A stretch of 64,000 bases of DNA from Tissierella sp. (GCF_031460495.1 NZ_JAVKTS010000001.1:62001-126000), one strand, 5' to 3'. Positions 16,264 through 25,573 are shown, counted from the first letter of the stretch. Notes: a model not told the origin generated them from the sequence alone. Numbers and translations are program-made.

Positions 16264-16680
16264 ATGGATAAAGTAATAATAAAGAAGGATGTAATACCTG
16301 AAATTGATCAATTAATGGATTTGTACAATGATGTTGAATGGCTTGCCTATACTAAGGATAAAACAAGACTATACAATGCCGCCAGCAATTCACTAAAGCT
16401 ATTAACTGCATGGGATGATGATAAATTAGTTGGTTTGATTCGTGTAGTAGGTGACGGTTATACAATTATTTATATACAAGATATATTAGTCTTGGAGAGT
16501 TATCAAGGGAAAGGCATTGGAAGTCATTTGTTAAAGCTAATTTTAGAAGAATATAAAACAATTCGCCAAATTGTTTTAATGACAGATAATACGGAAAAAA
16601 CAATAAGCTTCTATCAAAAAAATGGCATGGTAGAAACTGGTGAATACAATGGTGTTGCATTTGTTAAATATTCTTTTTAG
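16264..16680 (+). CDS. GNAT family N-acetyltransferase
   Basis: A 138-residue GNAT protein with the acetyl-CoA loop YQGKGIGSHLLKLIL and C-terminal SFYQKNGMVETGEY. The N-terminal DLYNDVEWLAYTKD is common in small single-domain GNATs of the YkkB/YjcF-like kind. The start is the ATG at 16264 after GAGGAGG. A strong terminator follows. The substrate is unknown. Confidence 0.87.
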   Translation: MDKVIIKKDVIPEIDQLMDLYNDVEWLAYTKDKTRLYNAASNSLKLLTAWDDDKLVGLIRVVGDGYTIIYIQDILVLESYQGKGIGSHLLKLILEEYKTIRQIVLMTDNTEKTISFYQKNGMVETGEYNGVAFVKYSF

Positions 16681-16716
16681 CAATCTAACATAAGTAATTC
16701 ATAAATGGAAAAGAAG

Positions 16717-16748
16717 GAGAATCTTTATATAATAAAGGTTCTCTTTTT
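16717..16748 (+). terminator. intrinsic terminator
   Basis: GAGAATCTTTA (16717-16727) pairs with TAAAGGTTCTC (16733-16743), followed by TTTTT. Confidence 0.85.
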
Positions 16749-16859
16749 CATCTAGTCTAGGATAAGGATAAAATCAAATTAGTTATTTTAGATTAGTAGT
16801 TTATGTTACAATATATTATATAAAGGATAATAGAAAAATTTGGAATAGGGGTGATACAA

Positions 16860-17483
16860 ATGAAACATGAGTGGAGAAAAGATGAAAAGAAATTATACAT
16901 ACCAAAGCAAAAGCCGGAACTTGTGTCTATTCCGGAACAAAAATTTTTTATGATAGAGGGAAAAGGAGATCCAAATAGTGAAGATTTTTTAAAAAGAATA
17001 GAAGTCCTATATTCATTGGCTTATGCTATCAGAATGATGCCCAAGCAGGGATATACCCCAGAAGGTTATTTTGAATATACAGTATATCCATTAGAAGGGC
17101 TATGGGATTTAACGGAAGAGGGAAGAAAACTAGACACACTAGATAAAGATGAATTATTATATACTATTATGATTAGGCAACCTGATTTTGTAACAAAAGA
17201 AGTAGTAGATAGAGCATTTGAAAGCACAAGAAAAAAGAAACCTAATCCATTACTAGATGAAGTATCATTTAATACTATTGAAGATGGTTTATCTGTTCAG
17301 ATTCTCCATATGGGTTCTTACGATAATGAGCCACAAAGTTTTCAAAAAATGAAAGATTTCATAGAAGAAAATAATCTTGAAATAAAAACACTAAGACATA
17401 GAGAGATTTATCTTTCAGATGCAAGAAAAGTTGAACCTGAAAAACTGAAAACAGTTTTAAGGTATATGGTCAGCAGAAAATAA
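16860..17483 (+). CDS. stand-alone GyrI-like small-molecule-binding protein
   Basis: A 207-residue protein made only of a GyrI-like (SOUL/AraC effector) domain without HTH: LVSIPEQKFFMIEGKGDPN, the tandem strand-helix unit, and VQILHMGSYDNEPQSF. Such proteins bind cyclic or hydrophobic small molecules; some hydrolyse cyclopropanoids. The start is the ATG at 16860 after GGGGTGA. It sits in a neighbourhood with several regulators that carry the same domain fused to an AraC HTH. Confidence 0.8.
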   Translation: MKHEWRKDEKKLYIPKQKPELVSIPEQKFFMIEGKGDPNSEDFLKRIEVLYSLAYAIRMMPKQGYTPEGYFEYTVYPLEGLWDLTEEGRKLDTLDKDELLYTIMIRQPDFVTKEVVDRAFESTRKKKPNPLLDEVSFNTIEDGLSVQILHMGSYDNEPQSFQKMKDFIEENNLEIKTLRHREIYLSDARKVEPEKLKTVLRYMVSRK

Positions 17484-17601
17484 AGACAAAAAGAAGTAAA
17501 TTAACTGGAGGATGTAAGACAATGATATAGATTGTCCAATGTTTTATTTATATAAATATAATTACTATGGAAATGATACTTCAAGATTGGAAGTGGAAAA
17601 G

Positions 17602-18354
17602 ATGTATACAAAAACTGAAATACTTAATATAGCGAAACAACAATTTGCTCTTGATTATAATTGTCAACTACTAGACTTTGAAAAGGATGGAAATACAATT
17701 ACTGAAAATAAGCTTTTAGATGGCAGGCGAATCTATGAAAGTGATGGTTGCTTCCTAAAGATAATTACTATAGGTGGCAGGGCAATAATCTGTGCTGATG
17801 ATAAAATAAGACCTTGGATTGAGGAAAAGATTTTAAAACGAGATGCCTGTTGGTTGTTTGACTATGATAAACTTAGGGCAATAGATAATAAATTAAGAGA
17901 ATTTGGCCATGAGATTGATCAGATGCCTCACTTCTATCTACCTAATTCTGTTAATTGTGAAACAAAGCCAATTACTAAAATAAAATGGTTTGAAATGGAA
18001 GATATATTACAATTTCAAGGAGACGACAGGTTTGATGAAGCTTTTATGTTTAATGACAATTATCCAGATGTTTTAGGAGTTGCCGCTTTTGATGGTGATA
18101 TTATAATGGGGATGGCAGGGGCTAGTGCAGACAGTAAAACTTTATATCAAATTGGTATTAATGTCCTACCTGAATATAACGGAAGAGGTATTGGTATAAA
18201 TCTAGTTGCATTAATAAAACAGGAACTCTTAAACCGTGGAAAGATACCTTTTTATGGAACAGCAGTATCTCATATAATCTCTAAGAATATTGCTATAAGT
18301 GCTGGCTTTTTTCCTGCATGGGCAGAAATGTATTCAAGAAAAATTGAGGATTAA
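17602..18354 (+). CDS. GNAT family N-acetyltransferase with N-terminal extension
   Basis: About 250 residues. The C-terminal third is a GNAT domain (LYQIGINVLPEYNGRGIGINLVALI, then HIISKNIAISAGF), preceded by a domain that contains YESDGCFLKI and RPWIEEKIL. Met at 17602 (MYTKTEILNIAKQQ) is taken as the start. The frame is open upstream to 17539, but no ribosome binding site supports that start. A GGAGG at about 17505 serves an ATG at 17522 that stops after two codons, perhaps a relic. Substrate unknown. Confidence 0.75.
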   Translation: MYTKTEILNIAKQQFALDYNCQLLDFEKDGNTITENKLLDGRRIYESDGCFLKIITIGGRAIICADDKIRPWIEEKILKRDACWLFDYDKLRAIDNKLREFGHEIDQMPHFYLPNSVNCETKPITKIKWFEMEDILQFQGDDRFDEAFMFNDNYPDVLGVAAFDGDIIMGMAGASADSKTLYQIGINVLPEYNGRGIGINLVALIKQELLNRGKIPFYGTAVSHIISKNIAISAGFFPAWAEMYSRKIED

Positions 18355-18388
18355 ATTATAATGGATTATATATTTTTTATATTCTGGA

Positions 18389-18998
18389 ATGCATGGTGTA
18401 ACTCCTAAGGCGGCGCGTACCTTGGGAGTAAAACTTAAAGCCTATCCACGCATCACTTTTCATATTTCAATTAAAGGAGATGTTGAGATGGAATATCGTA
18501 TTGAAGAAAAAGAAAGTATAAATCTAGTTGGAGTGGTTAAGTATATCAAGAGACAATCAGCAAAATACTATGGAAAATGATTGGAAAGAAGCTGCGGGTG
18601 AAGTTTGGGATACTTGGGAAGAGTTTTTAAACGGTGGTCTCAATGAGAAAATTAGTGAGCTTTATCACGCACCGATGTGGCAGATGGGTTTCACAAAAAC
18701 ACTGGAGACTGGAGAAGCTTTACTTGCAATTGGTGCAGAAGCAGATACAAATACAAATGATTTAACTGACTTGCAGACTTATACTATTCCAGAGAATAAA
18801 TGGGTAATATTTACCGTAAGAGGTAGCTTAAGCGGTAAAGAGCATCCAATTGATGCAATGTGGGCAAGAATAACAATTGAATGGTTTCCAACATGTGAAT
18901 ATAAACGAGCGGCTAATTATGAAATTGAGGTCTATCCTCCAAGTGACACAAGCTCTGACGATTATGCTTGTGAAATATGGATTCCCATTACTAAATAA
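18389..18998 (+). pseudogene. AraC/GyrI-type regulator, 5'-truncated and frameshifted
   Basis: The first frame reads GMHGVTPKAARTLGVKLKAYP, which is the end of an AraC HTH domain (compare FHGVPPKEARNKTVELQVFP in the regulator at 22911), then the start of the effector domain, MEYRIEEKESINLVGVV. Shortly after 18545 the sense moves to another frame: NTMENDWKEAAGEVWDTWEEF, continuing to YACEIWIPITK at 18998. The DNA-binding region upstream is missing. It is a remnant of a fourth AraC/GyrI paralog in the window. Confidence 0.8.
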
Positions 18999-19072
18999 TA
19001 ACATCTTGTAGTCTTTAAACATAAAAATTGCCATAAGGAATAAATAACTACGGCTTTTGGAATAAAATTTTA

Positions 19073-19123
19073 AAATCAACCTACAGTGGAATTTAAATAG
19101 AAAATTCCACTGTAGGTTGATTT
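19073..19123. terminator. long bidirectional terminator hairpin
   Basis: A perfect 22-bp inverted repeat (19073-19094 with 19102-19123) around a 7-nt loop, flanked by A and T tracts. It separates the convergent AraC pseudogene (+) and AraC gene (-) and overlaps the stop codon of the latter. Confidence 0.85.
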
Positions 19124-20021
19124 ATCTCTTTTTTATTGGAATATAAATATCCATACAGATTTTTTCATATTCCCAAGGGTGACAACGCTCATCGTAGAAT
19201 TCAAAATCTAGCTTAGAGTCATCAATTTCATAGCCAGAGTTTGGAAACCATTCTTCAAATATATACTTCCAAGTTCCTTTGATTGAACTTACAAAGCTAT
19301 CATCATTTGAAGCTACAGTTGGAGTGGTAAAAACAGCATAGGTTGCTGTTGGTACTTCAAGTGTCCACATTTCATCAGTTGCTTGATCAAAATTAGTAAC
19401 TTCTATGCCTAGTATATAAGAAAATTCATCGGTTTCCATACTAGTATTTATACAAATTCCGTACTCTCCGTGTCTAGGAGAGCTTTGTGTCCTATATAAA
19501 TGTGCTTCCTTGCCTTCTATATTACATTGATCCCAAAAGGCAGGAATATCCCTAGAGTGAGCATTATTTCTCAGGGTAGTTTTAAACTCATATCCTACTA
19601 TCCTAAAAGAATCTCTATTTATTATTTTAGGTTGCATTATGATACCTCCAATTTTATTTGTTTTAATTTTCTTTAAATCTACTTTTTGTGGGAAACCTAT
19701 TGGCGCGTGCAGTCTGTAAAAGCTTGGTGTATATCCAAAACATTTTTTGAAAGCTTTTGTAAATCCAGCATGGGTTTCAAATCCCAAATCTAAAGCAATA
19801 TCAAATATTTTATTATTACCACTAAGTTCAGAAAGAGCATATTGAAGTTTTCTCCTTGTTACATACTCCATAACGGGAATCCTGACAAAGCTATGGAATA
19901 CCCTATAATAGTGATAAGTAGAGAAACCTGCAATTTCTGCTAGTTTATCAACTGTTATCTTTTCACCAATATTATCGTCAATATAATCTATGGTATTTTG
20001 GATTAAATCTATATAGTCCAA
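19122..20021 (-). CDS. AraC family regulator with GyrI-like effector domain
   Basis: A 299-residue regulator. The AraC HTH is at residues 1-105 (LAEIAGFSTYHYYRVFHSFVRIP and IALDLGFETHAGFTKAFKKCFGYTPS). A linker is followed by the GyrI-like domain, ending in EKICMDIYIPIKKR. It lies opposite to the AraC remnant and shares that remnant's domain plan. Upstream (20049-20056) is a CCGTACGG palindrome near the expected promoter that may be an operator. The ligand is unknown. Confidence 0.92.
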   Translation of the reverse strand: MDYIDLIQNTIDYIDDNIGEKITVDKLAEIAGFSTYHYYRVFHSFVRIPVMEYVTRRKLQYALSELSGNNKIFDIALDLGFETHAGFTKAFKKCFGYTPSFYRLHAPIGFPQKVDLKKIKTNKIGGIIMQPKIINRDSFRIVGYEFKTTLRNNAHSRDIPAFWDQCNIEGKEAHLYRTQSSPRHGEYGICINTSMETDEFSYILGIEVTNFDQATDEMWTLEVPTATYAVFTTPTVASNDDSFVSSIKGTWKYIFEEWFPNSGYEIDDSKLDFEFYDERCHPWEYEKICMDIYIPIKKR

Positions 20022-20296
20022 AGCACCCCTCCTTTAAAGAATTAATTTCCGTACGGTAATAATATGTTAACATATTTATGGATGAATTCCTTATCCTACT
20101 TTGCTGAGATAGAGAATAGTCTATGGCATTTAAATATTAATATAAATAAGTAAAAAACATTGTTGATAATGATATAATTAACATAAATCAATTGGGACAA
20201 GTCAAAGCATAATAAAACAGGAATAAAATTGTATGTTTTTATATAATTTTGTAGAGGTAAGAAATTTAGAAAATGGTAGTGAACGGGGGACATCAG

Positions 20297-20962
20297 ATGA
20301 TATTTAGAAGGATAAGAGCTGCTTTTTTATTTGTTATCATAGTATTTTTACTTTTACAAGTATTTAATGGAACTTTTTTCATAGGGGGTATTTTTGGAAG
20401 AAACAAGGTAATTGTTATAGATCCTGGACATGGTGGAATAGATTCTGGAGCAGTTAGTATAAATGAGAGATATGAAAAGGATATAAACCTAGATATATCT
20501 AAAAAATTATATGAAAGATTAAGGTTAATAGGATATAAGGTGATTTTAACTAGAGACACAGATGAGTATGTTGATAATAAAGAAAGGGCAAATCTAGCAA
20601 ATAAAAAAGCAGCTAGGATATTTCTTAGTATTCACTGTAATTCTTTAGAAAACAGTAATTCTACCAATGGAATTCAAGTATTGTATTATCCTTATAGGGA
20701 AAGCAATATTGATGATCCACAAAATGAAATATTAGCCCAAAATGTATTAGAAAAGATGCTATTAAATACTGGAGTAGACAACAAAGGTATAGTAGCGAGG
20801 GAAGATTTATTAGTACTTAACCAAACTAATATGCCTGCCATAATAGTGGAATGTGGCTTTTTATCAAATACTAATGAGGCAAACTTATTATTGACTGATG
20901 AATATCAAGATAAGATAGTAGATGGAATAGTAGACGGGTTGGACAAATATTTTAACTATTAA
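20297..20962 (+). CDS. cwlD: CwlD-type N-acetylmuramoyl-L-alanine amidase
   Basis: A 221-residue membrane-anchored amidase_3 enzyme that cleaves the lactyl-amide bond in peptidoglycan. The CwlD group prepares muramic delta-lactam in the spore cortex. An N-terminal membrane segment (residues 7-27) precedes VIVIDPGHGGIDSGAVS (zinc His), EKDINLDISKKL (zinc Glu), FLSIHCNS (second zinc His) and AIIVECGFLSN (catalytic Glu). IQVLYYPYRESN fits CwlD. The ATG at 20297 follows CGGGGGA. Assignment to CwlD rather than a vegetative amidase rests on size and layout. Confidence 0.82.
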   Translation: MIFRRIRAAFLFVIIVFLLLQVFNGTFFIGGIFGRNKVIVIDPGHGGIDSGAVSINERYEKDINLDISKKLYERLRLIGYKVILTRDTDEYVDNKERANLANKKAARIFLSIHCNSLENSNSTNGIQVLYYPYRESNIDDPQNEILAQNVLEKMLLNTGVDNKGIVAREDLLVLNQTNMPAIIVECGFLSNTNEANLLLTDEYQDKIVDGIVDGLDKYFNY

Positions 20963-20980
20963 TAAATTTACATTAAAAAG

Positions 20981-21022
20981 AACCCCTCACTTCAAGAGCT
21001 TTGCTCTAAGTGGGGGAGGGTT
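20981..21022 (-). terminator. terminator of the truncated helicase gene
   Basis: A hairpin pairs AACCC/CTCACTT with AAGTGGG/GGGTT. Read on the minus strand it is followed by TTCTTTTT. Confidence 0.7.
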
Positions 21023-21031
21023 CAAGACAAG

Positions 21032-21646
21032 TTAATAGCTATCTAATACTTCTTCAATGTATAAGGCCAGATCTCCAATATTTTGAAAGCTAGATACATA
21101 TTCATCATCTACACCATCGAACTCCATGCCTTTAGCCATGTAAATTGGAATAATAAATACTCCATCTATTCCGTCTTGGCTATTTTCATCAATTAATTTA
21201 AGTTCTATCTTGTTATTTAGTCTTTCATACAAAAATTTTGCTTTTTTTCCACTTTTACATAGGATTCCTATTGAGTTATAGCCTTGATTTTTGTATTCCA
21301 TTACTTCGTCAGCAATGGTGTTTTCAAGGATATCTTCATTTTCAACCCCAAGAACCTTAGGAACTTCTCCCTTCCTATTAAAGTTTTCTATTATATAATC
21401 CTCATCAATAAATTGTGAACTAAAGGATATAATCTCATTTGTACATCGAAAGCTTTTATTCATAGATATTATGATAGATTTCTCTTTTTGCAAGATGTTT
21501 TGTATATCTCTATAAAAAGAAATATCTTCCCTTTTTTCAATAGTTTGATTGATATCTCCCAATATGGTATATCTGGCTTTTGAAAATAATGGCTTTAATA
21601 TCTCAAAATGAATAGGATAATAATGTTGGCATTCATCAATTACCAC
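21032..21646 (-). pseudogene. 5'-truncated HelD/UvrD-like helicase
   Basis: Only the last ~205 codons of a superfamily-1 helicase remain. VIDECQHYYPIHFEIL is the Walker B/motif II region, ARYTILGDINQTI motif III, NKSFRCTNEI motif IV, and IPIYMAKGMEFDGV motif V. Compare IDEAQDYTPLQYEIF and IPAYLAKGLEFDAV in the intact helD at 25776. There is no Walker A domain. An in-frame TAG lies just five codons before the GTG at 21646, so the sequence is cut there. It abuts another 5'-truncated gene on the other strand. Confidence 0.8.
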
Positions 21647-21666
21647 TATTCTTTTTAGCTAGGGGA

Positions 21667-22188
21667 GTGATCCCAATTATGGTTTTGATTTTTGTAGTCC
21701 TTTTAATAACCGTAGGTTATGCAATAGAGGTAGGCAAAACTAGGTTTTTTCTTAGAGGATTTAAAGATGATGTTAGTATAGGAAATTTATTTTCAACTTT
21801 TAATTCAAGGGAATACTTTGGAATCGTTAGAACACAGTTTTTAAGAGGTCTTTATAATTTACTATGGTTTTTATTATTAATAATACCAGGAATAATAAAA
21901 TACTATGAATATAGTATGGTTCCATATATCTTATCAGAAGAACCTAATCTACCATCAAATGAAGCAATAACTAGAAGTAGAAATATGACAGAAGGGCATA
22001 AAATGGATATGTTTGTACTAGACCTATCCTTCATAGGTTGGTATATGTTAGGTTCGCTTTTATTTGGAATAGGAGGCATATTTGCAAATCCCTATAAAGA
22101 GGCTACATGGGCAAGGTTATATAATACTTTATCTGGAAACGATGATACGGATAATGAAAGTATAGATAATGATATAGTACTTGAATAA
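21667..22188 (+). pseudogene. 5'-truncated DUF975 membrane protein
   Basis: About 173 codons of a DUF975 integral membrane protein: LITVGYAIEVGKTRFFLRGFKDD, NLFSTFNSREYFGI, the hydrophobic LLWFLLLIIPGIIKYYEYSMVPYIL in two parts, and FANPYKEATWARLY. The usual N-terminal cytoplasmic helix and first membrane segment of the family are missing, and the frame runs back into the helicase fragment without a proper start. It may still be translated from the GTG at 21667 (GGGGA upstream), but is probably inactive. Confidence 0.7.
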
Positions 22189-22210
22189 AAATAATAAAAT
22201 TATAAAAAGG

Positions 22211-22243
22211 GGATGCTATAGTATTTTAGCATCCTATTTTTTT
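22211..22243 (+). terminator. intrinsic terminator
   Basis: GGATGCTA (22211-22218) pairs with TAGCATCC (22227-22234), followed by a run of seven T. Confidence 0.9.
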
Positions 22244-22365
22244 GCAAGGAGCTAAATTTGTGATTCTAGTCGGATTATGATACTATAGGCGTACATGCTT
22301 TAAAATAATGAAGCAAGATAAAATAAATATATCAAAATTGATAATAAGAAGGGGAGGAAAAGATT

Positions 22366-22716
22366 ATGTCTAATCTACCAAATTGTCCAAAATGTAACTC
22401 AGAGTATACTTATGAAGATGGAAGTCTTTTTATTTGCCCAGAATGTGCCCACGAATGGACTTCTAAAATGGAAGATGAAAATAGTGGTGAAGAAAATATT
22501 ATAAAAGATGCAAATGGAAACATTTTAAATGATGGAGACTCTGTAACCGTTATTAAAGATCTAAAAGTAAAAGGAAGCTCATCAGCAATAAAATTGGGTA
22601 CAAAGGTGAAGAATATAAAACTCATACATGGATCCAGTGATGGTCATGATATTGATTGTAAAATTGACGGTTTCGGAGCTATGAAACTAAAATCTGAATT
22701 TGTTAAGAAGTTATAA
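22366..22716 (+). CDS. PhnA/YjdM family zinc-ribbon protein
   Basis: A 116-residue protein of the PhnA-like (YjdM) family. The N-terminal zinc ribbon is [21 protein letters not shown]. The C-terminal domain begins at VKDANGN-type sequence ([21 protein letters not shown]) and continues through [15 protein letters not shown]. Despite the historic name it is not linked to phosphonate use; its function is uncertain. The gene stands alone between terminator and the next regulator and has an AGGGGAGG site. Confidence 0.9.
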   Translation: MSNLPNCPKCNSEYTYEDGSLFICPECAHEWTSKMEDENSGEENIIKDANGNILNDGDSVTVIKDLKVKGSSSAIKLGTKVKNIKLIHGSSDGHDIDCKIDGFGAMKLKSEFVKKL

Positions 22717-22910
22717 TTTATAGGTCACAATAAAACCTAATCTAAATAAGCAATTAAGAGGGATATTAATAGATCTAAGTATATATTTTGCATATGAAGT
22801 TATATTGAATTGATAAATTAAAGCTACTATCCACCTAGTACATAAAATGAGATGAAATTAAATTTGGTAAATGATAAGATATAAATATCTCTAGGGAAAG
22901 GAATAGTAAT

Positions 22911-23774
22911 ATGGAGTGGAATGAAAAACTACAAAAAATTATTGATTATGTGGAGAATCATTTACAAAGAAAAGAAGAACCGATTGTCATTGAGGAAATC
23001 ATTGAAATTGCAGGTTGTTCCTATAATTTTTTCCAAAAAGTATTTTCATATATGAACGGAATAAGCTTTGCTGAATATATCCGATTTAGGAAATTGACTT
23101 TAGCAGGATATGATCTAAAGAGTACTGATATTAAAGTAGTTGATCTAAGCTATAAATATGGGTATGATTCTCCTACATCATTTACGAAGGCATTTCAACA
23201 ATTTCATGGTGTTCCTCCAAAAGAAGCACGAAATAAAACAGTTGAATTACAAGTTTTTCCTAAAATGCAAGTTTCAAAAAAGCAGAGATATTCATGGAAG
23301 ATCGAATACAAATCATCATTGCGTTTAATTGGGAAGAGCATTAAAGTTTCATGTGAAGATGGACTACATTACATAAAGATACCTGAATTTTGGAATGAAT
23401 GTCAAAGAAATGGTGTTTTTTCTAAATTGATTTCTATGGATACAAGTACTCCTAATGGAATGTTTGGTTTGTTTGGAAACTATGATGAAATAGCTAATGA
23501 AATTGAATATTCAATTATGGTAAATTCAAACCTTGAGATATCAGAAGAATTTCAGGAAATCATTATTCCAGAAACTACATGGGCTGTTTTTCATTGCAAA
23601 GGTGCTGTTCCTCAGTCAATTCAAAATGGATGGAAATATCTTAATGAAGAATGGCTAATAAAATATCCATTTAAACACGCCTCTTGTCCAGAGTTGGAAT
23701 GGTATAGTGTAGGCAATTCTTATGATAAAGACTATTTAAGTCAAATATGGATACCAATTACTGAGGAGGAATAA
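22911..23774 (+). CDS. AraC family regulator with GyrI-like effector domain
   Basis: A 287-residue regulator. The HTH domain (residues 1-110) has IIEIAGCSYNFFQKVFSYMNGIS and LSYKYGYDSPTSFTKAFQQFHGVPP. The GyrI-like effector domain follows and ends in YLSQIWIPITEEE. It is the third intact AraC/GyrI protein in the window. It ends three bases before the ASCH-like protein gene, so the two form an operon. Confidence 0.92.
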   Translation: MEWNEKLQKIIDYVENHLQRKEEPIVIEEIIEIAGCSYNFFQKVFSYMNGISFAEYIRFRKLTLAGYDLKSTDIKVVDLSYKYGYDSPTSFTKAFQQFHGVPPKEARNKTVELQVFPKMQVSKKQRYSWKIEYKSSLRLIGKSIKVSCEDGLHYIKIPEFWNECQRNGVFSKLISMDTSTPNGMFGLFGNYDEIANEIEYSIMVNSNLEISEEFQEIIIPETTWAVFHCKGAVPQSIQNGWKYLNEEWLIKYPFKHASCPELEWYSVGNSYDKDYLSQIWIPITEEE

Positions 23775-23777
23775 GGA

Positions 23778-24242
23778 ATGGTACATTTAGTTTATTGCGA
23801 TAACATAGGGAAAAAGGGTGAGAAAGTTCTTGAAAAGATTTTGGCAGGAACAAAAACGATGATTGTCCGAGGAGCAGCAGGTAGAAAAATACCCCATAGC
23901 AGAGTATTTGTGGGAGAAACTCTTTATTTTATGGAAAAAGGAACTGCTAAGATTACTGCTAAAGGGATTGTAAAGAATGTAGAAAACCATGTTAAATTAT
24001 CAGAAGAAGAAATTTTAAAAGTTTTAGGAGAAAATCAATCTAAGTTAAATTTATCTGACAAGCAAAAAGATCGTTGGCATAAAAAATGCTTGTGTCTAGT
24101 TGAGTTTGAAAATGTTCAGGAAGTTCCCGCTTTGGATTTTGACCACCAAGGAAATATGGATGATTGGCTGATTATCGAAAAAATTGATGATGTTGTAGTT
24201 GGTACAAGCATTCCATACAATTATGATAAATCAAAATTTTAG
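23778..24242 (+). CDS. conserved hypothetical protein, possible PUA/ASCH-like fold
   Basis: A 154-residue cytosolic protein. I recognise it as a conserved Firmicute type but know of no function. Visible features are the N-terminal KVLEKILAGTKTMIVRGAAGRK, resembling the ASCH-type G-x-K-T-x-x-x-R substrate-binding strand, then GETLYFMEKGTAKITAKGIV, a beta strand pattern seen in PUA-like folds, and a charged C-terminus. Nucleic acid or nucleotide binding is a guess from that fold. It is cotranscribed with the AraC regulator. Confidence 0.6.
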   Translation: MVHLVYCDNIGKKGEKVLEKILAGTKTMIVRGAAGRKIPHSRVFVGETLYFMEKGTAKITAKGIVKNVENHVKLSEEEILKVLGENQSKLNLSDKQKDRWHKKCLCLVEFENVQEVPALDFDHQGNMDDWLIIEKIDDVVVGTSIPYNYDKSKF

Positions 24243-24277
24243 GTAATAATATATGGACTAAATATATGGTGCTGTAT

Positions 24278-24306
24278 TTGACATGCCCACTGACAAGCAT
24301 TATACT
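24278..24306 (+). promoter_or_regulatory. promoter of the queT-queF operon
   Basis: TTGACA (24278-24283), 17-nt spacer, TATACT (24301-24306), 25 nt before the riboswitch aptamer. Confidence 0.85.
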
Positions 24307-24330
24307 ATATTAAGAAACTATAACTAAATA

Positions 24331-24370
24331 AGACAGTTCGTAACCATCCTGTCTATAAACAAAACTAAGG
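24331..24370 (+). promoter_or_regulatory. preQ1-I riboswitch aptamer
   Basis: AGACAG-TTCGTAACCATC-CTGTCT forms the P1 hairpin with the conserved loop, followed by the A-rich tail and CTAAGG that makes the pseudoknot (ATAAACAAAACTAAGG). This is the preQ1 class I pattern. It precedes a terminator and the queuosine genes queT and queF, so binding of preQ1 should lower their transcription. Confidence 0.9.
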
Positions 24371-24401
24371 GTCTATAGATAAAAAATATTTTGTTTTTTA
24401 T

Positions 24402-24423
24402 AAGGCACCTTGTGCCTTTTTTT
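24402..24423 (+). terminator. riboswitch expression-platform terminator
   Basis: AAGGCAC-CTT-GTGCCTT followed by T residues, 30 nt after the preQ1 aptamer. An A-rich/T-rich pairing (24381-24400) may serve as antiterminator. Confidence 0.85.
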
Positions 24424-24517
24424 GTTGTGTAAAACATTATAGCATTTCTTAGCCTATTGTTTATGGGATAAAAGAACTTTTCTTATTTAGAATTTACCTA
24501 AATTAAGGAGAGAGAAA

Positions 24518-25015
24518 ATGAATATTAGAAGGACAGCATTAGGTGAAGAAACTATGTCAACCACAAGGAAGCTTGCAATATCAGGAGTCACAGTAGGGCT
24601 CTATGTTATATTAATGTATATAACTCAAGGATTTGCTTTTGGACAATATCAGATAAGAATAGCAACATCATTCTATGCATTAAGTGCTATCTACCCCTTT
24701 TTAACTATCCCTCTGGCTGTAGGAAATATGCTAAGCAATATACTTATGGGAGGATTAGGGATTTTTGATATATTAGGAGGATTCATAGTAGGCATTGTTA
24801 CAGCTGGAGCAATTTGTTTGGTGAAAAAATTTAAGTTGAATGATTGGCTTGTAGCTATTCCAATAATTTTCGGACCTGGATTAATAGTTCCTATATGGCT
24901 TTCAGTAATATTGAACATACCTTATAAAGTATTGGCAACTAGCTTATGTATTGGACAAATTATTCCAGGAATAGTAGGAGTTATTCTTGTTAAACAATTA
25001 AGAAATAGAATATAA
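24518..25015 (+). CDS. queT: queuosine precursor transporter QueT
   Basis: A 165-residue integral membrane protein of the QueT family, an ECF-type substrate-binding component expected to take up preQ0/preQ1 or queuosine precursors. It has about five hydrophobic segments, with [17 protein letters not shown]-like N-terminal helix ([13 protein letters not shown]), the conserved [16 protein letters not shown] loop, and [20 protein letters not shown]. The ATG at 24518 follows AAGGAGAG; a Met at 24554 is an alternative. The upstream preQ1-I riboswitch and downstream queF strongly support the assignment. Confidence 0.93.
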   Translation: MNIRRTALGEETMSTTRKLAISGVTVGLYVILMYITQGFAFGQYQIRIATSFYALSAIYPFLTIPLAVGNMLSNILMGGLGIFDILGGFIVGIVTAGAICLVKKFKLNDWLVAIPIIFGPGLIVPIWLSVILNIPYKVLATSLCIGQIIPGIVGVILVKQLRNRI

Positions 25016-25040
25016 ATTTATTAGAAATGGAGAATTTAAT

Positions 25041-25538
25041 ATGTTTGGGAGAAATGAAAAGGAATTAGAAGGAGTAACATTATTGGGAAATCAGGGAACA
25101 AAGTATAATTATGATTATGATCCATCTGTTTTGGAAACATTTGAGAACAAACATAAAGGGAATGATTATTTTGTAAAATTTAATTGTCCAGAGTTTACAA
25201 GTCTTTGCCCAATGACAGGACAACCTGATTTTGCAACAATATATATATCTTATGTTCCAGAAAGACTTATGGTAGAGAGCAAGTCTTTAAAGCTTTATTT
25301 ATTTAGTTTTAGAAATCATGGTGATTTCCATGAAGACTGTATGAATATTATAATGAAGGATTTAATAAAGATTTTAGATCCAAAGTATATTGAAGTTTGG
25401 GGAAAGTTCACTCCAAGGGGTGGGATTTCCATTGACCCATATTGTAATTATGGAAAAGAAGGAACGAAGTGGAAGGATGTAGCTGAAAAGAGAATGTTCT
25501 TTCATGATATGAATCCAGAAAATATAGATAATAGATAA
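25041..25538 (+). CDS. queF: preQ0 reductase (NADPH-dependent 7-cyano-7-deazaguanine reductase)
   Basis: Reduces preQ0 to preQ1 with NADPH in the queuosine pathway. The 165-residue unimodular QueF is typical for Gram-positive bacteria. Seen are [25 protein letters not shown] with the catalytic Cys and Asp, the QueF motif region [22 protein letters not shown], and [18 protein letters not shown]. It follows queT by 25 nt under the same riboswitch. No queC, queD or queE is present here, so the locus may serve precursor salvage. Confidence 0.96.
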   Translation: MFGRNEKELEGVTLLGNQGTKYNYDYDPSVLETFENKHKGNDYFVKFNCPEFTSLCPMTGQPDFATIYISYVPERLMVESKSLKLYLFSFRNHGDFHEDCMNIIMKDLIKILDPKYIEVWGKFTPRGGISIDPYCNYGKEGTKWKDVAEKRMFFHDMNPENIDNR

Positions 25539-25573
25539 TTTTTATATGTTTAATTAATAATCACTTAAATAAG

